This document shows, one piece after another, positions 61,334 through 64,000 of a DNA stretch of 64,000 nucleotides; within the stretch, counting starts at the first letter, position 1, and every line of letters starts with the position of its first letter. Both the position numbers and the translations under genes were made by a program. Under the pieces are notes generated by a model that did not search any database, was not told the DNA's origin, and saw only the letters and a list, made by a program, of their open reading frames with translations. The stretch is from Deltaproteobacteria bacterium. Its GTDB lineage: Bacteria > Myxococcota_A > UBA9160 > UBA4427. The DNA is taken from assembly GCA_029261855.1 (NCBI GenBank), contig JAJDAN010000039.1, positions 124,001-188,000 on the forward strand. Direction: 5' to 3'.

Positions 61334-61954
61334 ATGGCCATCGATCTCGCGACCCTGGCGGCGCCGGGGCGAACCGCCCTGGTCACCCAGGAGTGCCAGC
61401 GTGGCGTAATCGGCGATCGGTCTGCCTTGCCGGGCCTGGCCGAGGCCGCCCAGGGAGACATGATCCGGAACGTCGCGCGCCTGGCGGAAGCGGCACGTAG
61501 CGTCGGCATCCCCGTCATCCACTGTACGGCCCTGCGTCGCGCAGACGGCCGGGGCGCAAACCAGAACGCCCGCCTTTTCCAGTACATGGCCCGGGCCGAC
61601 GAGAAACTGCTTCCGGGTTCCGAGGCCGCTGCCCTGGTCCCGGAACTGCGGGTGGACGCCGCAGACATCGTCCTGCCGCGCCTACACGGGCTGTCCCCGT
61701 TCCAGGGCACCGAGCTCGACTTCCTGCTGCGCAACCTGGGCGCGACCACCCTCGTCGGCGTTGGTGTCTCGGTGAACGTGGCGATCACGAATCTCAGCTT
61801 CGACGCGGTGAACGCGTCGTACCAGGTGGTGCTCCCGCGCGACGCGGTGGCGGGCTTCCCGGCGAGCTACGTGGACGCCGTCTTCGAACACACCCTCTCC
61901 GCCATCGCGACGGTCACCACCACGGACGCGCTGCTCGACCTCTGGCGAGCCTGA
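61334..61954 (+). CDS. Isochorismatase-like protein with altered active site
   Basis: 206 aa with the alpha/beta fold of cysteine hydrolases (TALVTQECQRGVIG near the N-terminus, SPFQGTELDFLLRNLGATTLVGVGVS later). The nucleophile Cys is missing: GVSVNVAITN has Val-Ala where members carry a Cys. The Lys of the triad is also replaced (LPRLHGLSPF), and the Asp position reads Glu (TQE). It may be a non-hydrolytic member or use other residues. It is divergent from the SnoaL-like gene. Confidence 0.8.
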   Translation: MAIDLATLAAPGRTALVTQECQRGVIGDRSALPGLAEAAQGDMIRNVARLAEAARSVGIPVIHCTALRRADGRGANQNARLFQYMARADEKLLPGSEAAALVPELRVDAADIVLPRLHGLSPFQGTELDFLLRNLGATTLVGVGVSVNVAITNLSFDAVNASYQVVLPRDAVAGFPASYVDAVFEHTLSAIATVTTTDALLDLWRA

Positions 61955-61968
61955 CCGCGGGAGTCGAG

Positions 61969-63054
61969 TCAGGCGTCGAAGGTCAGCACGGTCCGGGCCA
62001 CCTCGCCCTGCTTGAGCGCGGCGAGGGCGTCGTTCACCTGTTCGAGCGGCAGGCGCTGGGACACCATCTCGTCGAGGTGGAGTTTGCCTTGAAGGTAGAA
62101 CTCGATGTAGCGCGGCATGTCGACCCGGAAGCGATTCGAGCCCATCGCGCAGCCCTGCAGTTTCTTCTCGGACAGGAAATCGACGCCGTGGATCTCGACC
62201 ATCGTGCCCACCGGAATCATGCCGATCACGGTCGCAGTGCCGCCCCGGGCCAGCATCCGGAACGACTGCTCGGTGGTCAGCTTCAGGCCGATCGCCTCGA
62301 ACGAGTAGTCGACACCTCCGCCCGTCAGCTCTCGCACCTGGGCAACCGGATCGCCGTCCGCAGCGTTGACCAGATCCGTGGCGCCGAAGGTCTTCGCCAG
62401 CTCGAGCTTTCCAGGCACCGTGTCGATGGCGATGATCCTGCCCGCCCCCGCAATCGCCGCGCCGTTCACGCAGGCGAGACCGACTCCGCCGCAACCGATC
62501 ACCGCGACGCTGCTGCCCGGTTCGACGCCGGCGGTGTTGTGCACGGCGCCGACACCGGTCGTCACCCCGCAGCCAATGAGCGCAGCGCGATCCAGGGGCA
62601 TGTCCTTGCGAACCTTCACCAGGGCGTGCTCGTGGACGAGCATCTGTTCCGCGTAGGACGACAGGTTCACGAACTGATTGACGACCTCGTCTCCCTTCGA
62701 GAGTCGCGGCGGGTCGCCGGGGGCGCGCTGGACGTCCGGGCTTTGGCAGAGGGACATGCGACCGGTCAAGCAGTAGGAGCAATCCCCGCAGAAGGCCGAG
62801 AGACAGGTGATCACGTGGTCCCCCGGCGCGACGTAGCGGACGTCGGAACCCACGGCCTCGACGATGCCTGCGGATTCGTGACCGAGCACCGTCGGAAGCT
62901 GGTGCTTGTAGGACCCTTCGACGAAGTGCAGGTCGCTATGGCAGACGCCCGCCGCCGCGGTCCGGATCAACACCTCACGAGCCGCAGGCTTCGCGACCTG
63001 GATGTCCTCGATGACGAGCGGCTTTCCCACCTCACGCAAGACTGCAGCCTTCAC
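61969..63054 (-). CDS. Zinc-dependent alcohol dehydrogenase (MDR family)
   Basis: 361 aa from GTG 63054. Catalytic zinc ligands are in GVCHSDLHF, GHES and a later Cys (IGCGVTTG). The structural zinc lobe is CGDCSYC plus a Cys seven residues on. The cofactor motif is VIGCGGVGL, followed by AIDTVPGKLELAK, whose Asp favours NAD. It resembles class III-like and mycothiol/NDMA-type enzymes that oxidise long-chain or aromatic alcohols. It could act on alcohols made by AlkB or the P450. The divergent gap with the selenoperoxiredoxin gene holds repeats and a palindrome. Confidence 0.88.
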   Translation of the reverse strand: MKAAVLREVGKPLVIEDIQVAKPAAREVLIRTAAAGVCHSDLHFVEGSYKHQLPTVLGHESAGIVEAVGSDVRYVAPGDHVITCLSAFCGDCSYCLTGRMSLCQSPDVQRAPGDPPRLSKGDEVVNQFVNLSSYAEQMLVHEHALVKVRKDMPLDRAALIGCGVTTGVGAVHNTAGVEPGSSVAVIGCGGVGLACVNGAAIAGAGRIIAIDTVPGKLELAKTFGATDLVNAADGDPVAQVRELTGGGVDYSFEAIGLKLTTEQSFRMLARGGTATVIGMIPVGTMVEIHGVDFLSEKKLQGCAMGSNRFRVDMPRYIEFYLQGKLHLDEMVSQRLPLEQVNDALAALKQGEVARTVLTFDA

Positions 63055-63081
63055 GGATCGAGCCTCCTGGACAATGCCCCC

Positions 63082-63114
63082 GAGAGATTCCGGAGAGATC
63101 CCGGACAGATCCCG
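63082..63114. repeat. Three 11-bp direct repeats in the ADH/peroxiredoxin divergent gap
   Basis: GAGAGATTCCG, GAGAGATCCCG and GACAGATCCCG follow one another without gaps, about one helical turn per unit. Such spacing suits side-by-side binding of a regulator on one DNA face. They lie 28 nt upstream of the alcohol dehydrogenase start. Confidence 0.7.
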
Positions 63115-63159
63115 GAGAACGAGCCCTGAAATGAGCCGAAAAACGTGCTTCGCGGCAGG

Positions 63160-63174
63160 GTAGCCCGGGGCTAC
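63160..63174. promoter_or_regulatory. Palindrome overlapping the peroxiredoxin -10 box
   Basis: GTAGCCCGGGGCTAC is a perfect 7-1-7 inverted repeat. Its right arm overlaps the first bases of TACAAT (63172-63177), so a protein bound here would block that promoter. Confidence 0.5.
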
Positions 63175-63177
63175 AAT
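63172..63177 (+). promoter_or_regulatory. Leaderless-type -10 box (TACAAT) for the selenoperoxiredoxin gene
   Basis: TACAAT ends 6 nt before the GTG at 63184 and is the closest match to TATAAT among the boxes of this kind in the window. It supports GTG 63184 as the start rather than the upstream TTG-type start at 63145. Confidence 0.55.
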
Positions 63178-63183
63178 GAAGCG

Positions 63184-63762
63184 GTGCGAAATCTGGCCTT
63201 GCTTGCGCTCCTGCTGCTCCTGTGGCCGACCTCGGCCGGAGCCGCAGATCTGTCCGTGGGCGATGTGGCGCCGCCGTTCACCCTGGCCGGGTCCGACGGG
63301 AAGCAGTACTCGCTGGCGGAGATCCTGAAAGCCAACCAGGGGGCCGTGCTGGCGTGGTTCCCAAAGGCCTTCACCCCTGGCTGAACGGCCGAGCTTCGCT
63401 CGCTGCGTGACAGCGAGAAGGGCCTGACGGAGTACGACAGCGCCGTCTTCATGGTGAGCCTCGACGACGCGGAACGGAACCGGGCCTTCGCGGATTCCAT
63501 GGGCGCCGACTTCATTCTGCTGAGCGACCCGAGCGGCCAGGCCGCCGAAAGCTACGGCGTGCTCGCCATGGGGGGCCTCTACGCGCGGCGGATCACGTAC
63601 TACATCGACGCCCAGGGTCGCATCGCACACATCGATCGCGACGTCGCCACGGAGACCCACGGCGAGGACGTGCTCCGGAAGCTCGGCGAGCTGGGCTTCC
63701 CGAAGAAGGCGTCCTCATCCTCGCCGGATGCCGTCGAATCTCCGCCCCAGGACGGGAAGTAG
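63184..63762 (+). CDS. Exported peroxiredoxin with selenocysteine at the peroxidatic site (in-frame UGA)
   Basis: 192 aa if TGA 63382-63384 is read as selenocysteine (residue 67). Signal peptide about residues 1-21 (LALLALLLLLWPTSAGAA). AhpC/TSA-type thioredoxin fold: VGDVAPPFTLAGSDGKQYSL, then AVLAWFPKAFTPG-U-TAELRSLRD, where the family has PGCT with the peroxidatic Cys. The frame stays open and well conserved in type after the TGA (VFMVSLDDAERNRAF, FILLSDPSGQAAESYGV, YYIDAQGRIAHID) to TAG 63762. The protein has no Cys at all, so it would be a one-Sec enzyme reducing peroxides outside the cytoplasm. A SECIS-like hairpin follows the TGA. A nonsense mutation is the alternative. Confidence 0.78.
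63394..63420 (+). promoter_or_regulatory. Candidate bacterial SECIS hairpin
   Basis: CTT, bulge CG, CTCGCTG, loop CGTGA, CAGCGAG, AAG. The upper stem has 7 perfect pairs, the loop has 5 nt with G as its second base, and the loop begins 21 nt after the TGA. These values fall in the range described for bacterial SECIS elements that bind SelB. The hairpin lies inside the coding region, as is usual in bacteria. Confidence 0.65.
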
Positions 63763-63783
63763 CGAACTAGTCGGCCCCGAAAC

Positions 63784-63815
63784 CGGCTGCGGGTGTGCGG
63801 CCTTTCCCCGTCCTA
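63784..63815. repeat. Decayed intergenic repeat, copy D
   Basis: CCGGCTGCGGGTGTGCGGCC, then TTTCCCCGTCCTAG. It aligns with copy C (CCGGCTTGCTGCGGGTGCGCGGCCTTAC...ATCCTAG, in parts) with small losses, so neither hairpin can form fully. It lies between two convergent genes. Confidence 0.5.
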
Positions 63816-64000
63816 GCCGACGTCGGCAGGGTCGACGCCCTCTCGCAGCAGCACCTCGACCTCGTGGGCCGGCTTCGGAACGCTGAAGCGATAGCCCTGG
63901 AGGTAGTGGCACCCGAGCCCTCGCAGGAAGACTTCCTGTGCCTCTGTCTCGACTCCCTCGGCGACCACGTGCAGCTGCAGCCCCTTCGCCATGGCGACGA
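63813..64000 (-). CDS. EAL-domain protein, C-terminal end (gene runs off the right edge)
   Basis: Only the last 62 codons are visible. The sequence AKGLQLHVVAEGVETEAQE, then LRGLGCHYLQGYRFSVPKP, is the conserved end of EAL domains, which hydrolyse cyclic di-GMP (the VAEGVET Glu and the LQGY motif are present). Whether a GGDEF, sensor or receiver domain precedes it cannot be seen. It is convergent with the selenoperoxiredoxin gene. Confidence 0.88.
   Translation of the reverse strand, partial: VAMAKGLQLHVVAEGVETEAQEVFLRGLGCHYLQGYRFSVPKPAHEVEVLLREGVDPADVG

Noticed and set aside
63145-63384. Short peroxiredoxin-like gene ending at the TGA (pseudogene reading)
   Set aside because: The frame goes on after the TGA with family-like sequence and no other defect, the TGA falls on the catalytic Cys codon, and a SECIS-like hairpin follows. 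Selenocysteine explains all of this better than a random nonsense mutation, though mutation is not excluded.

Overview
This is a high-G+C bacterial chromosome window, roughly two thirds G+C by eye. About 63 genes are packed almost without gaps, and no stretch longer than 300 bases lacks a gene. The cell looks Gram-negative: there is an OmpA-type lipoprotein, three PEP-CTERM secreted proteins, a periplasmic binding-protein ABC importer and a possible sigma-54 promoter. The density of acyl-CoA dehydrogenases, SDRs, MaoC hydratases and CoA transferases, plus a CarF-type lipid desaturase, fits a deltaproteobacterial (Myxococcota-like or related) lineage. That placement is inference. I saw no rRNA, tRNA, CRISPR array, insertion sequence or phage gene.

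Layout. 1-14 kb: lipid or steroid catabolism (SDRs, two acyl-CoA dehydrogenases, MaoC hydratase, MFS transporter, three AMP-forming acyl-CoA ligases, TetR regulator, cytochrome P450) ending in an epimerase. 14-25 kb: one forward run of IlvD, a membrane protein, two transporters, a TIM-barrel isomerase, a CoA transferase and a xylose-type ABC importer. 25-27.5 kb: an ECF42-like sigma factor with its DGPF/YCII partner and a GST. 27.6-32.2 kb: a reverse operon with two different acyl-CoA dehydrogenase subunits, two small MaoC proteins and an alpha-methylacyl-CoA racemase. 32-43 kb: envelope and secreted proteins, a stand-alone 5'-3' exonuclease, another acyl-CoA dehydrogenase, a CoA transferase and an SDR. 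43-47 kb: carboxyltransferase, XdhC and CarF. 47-57.5 kb: serine hydrolase, four crotonase-fold proteins, a dienoyl-CoA-reductase-like SDR, AlkB hydroxylase, esterase and HupE. 57.5-61 kb: an ABC-2 exporter. 61-64 kb: small enzymes, a zinc alcohol dehydrogenase, a peroxiredoxin with an in-frame UGA, and the end of an EAL gene.

How the genes work together. AlkB and the P450 could hydroxylate hydrocarbon or sterol-like substrates. The ligases make CoA thioesters. The dehydrogenases, hydratases, SDRs and auxiliary isomerase/reductase enzymes would then carry out beta-oxidation, with the racemase handling methyl branches. Three similar operator-like sites (near 6.27, 10.14 and 32.34 kb) may tie parts of this to the TetR regulator at 9.5 kb.

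Most notable. At 63184-63762 a peroxiredoxin has TGA exactly where the peroxidatic cysteine belongs, followed by a hairpin with the geometry of a bacterial SECIS. It is very probably a cysteine-free, exported selenoprotein. Other structure includes a family of nested-hairpin intergenic repeats, many TANNNT boxes 6-9 nt before start codons (leaderless-type promoters), and a 20-bp tandem duplication across a stop codon.
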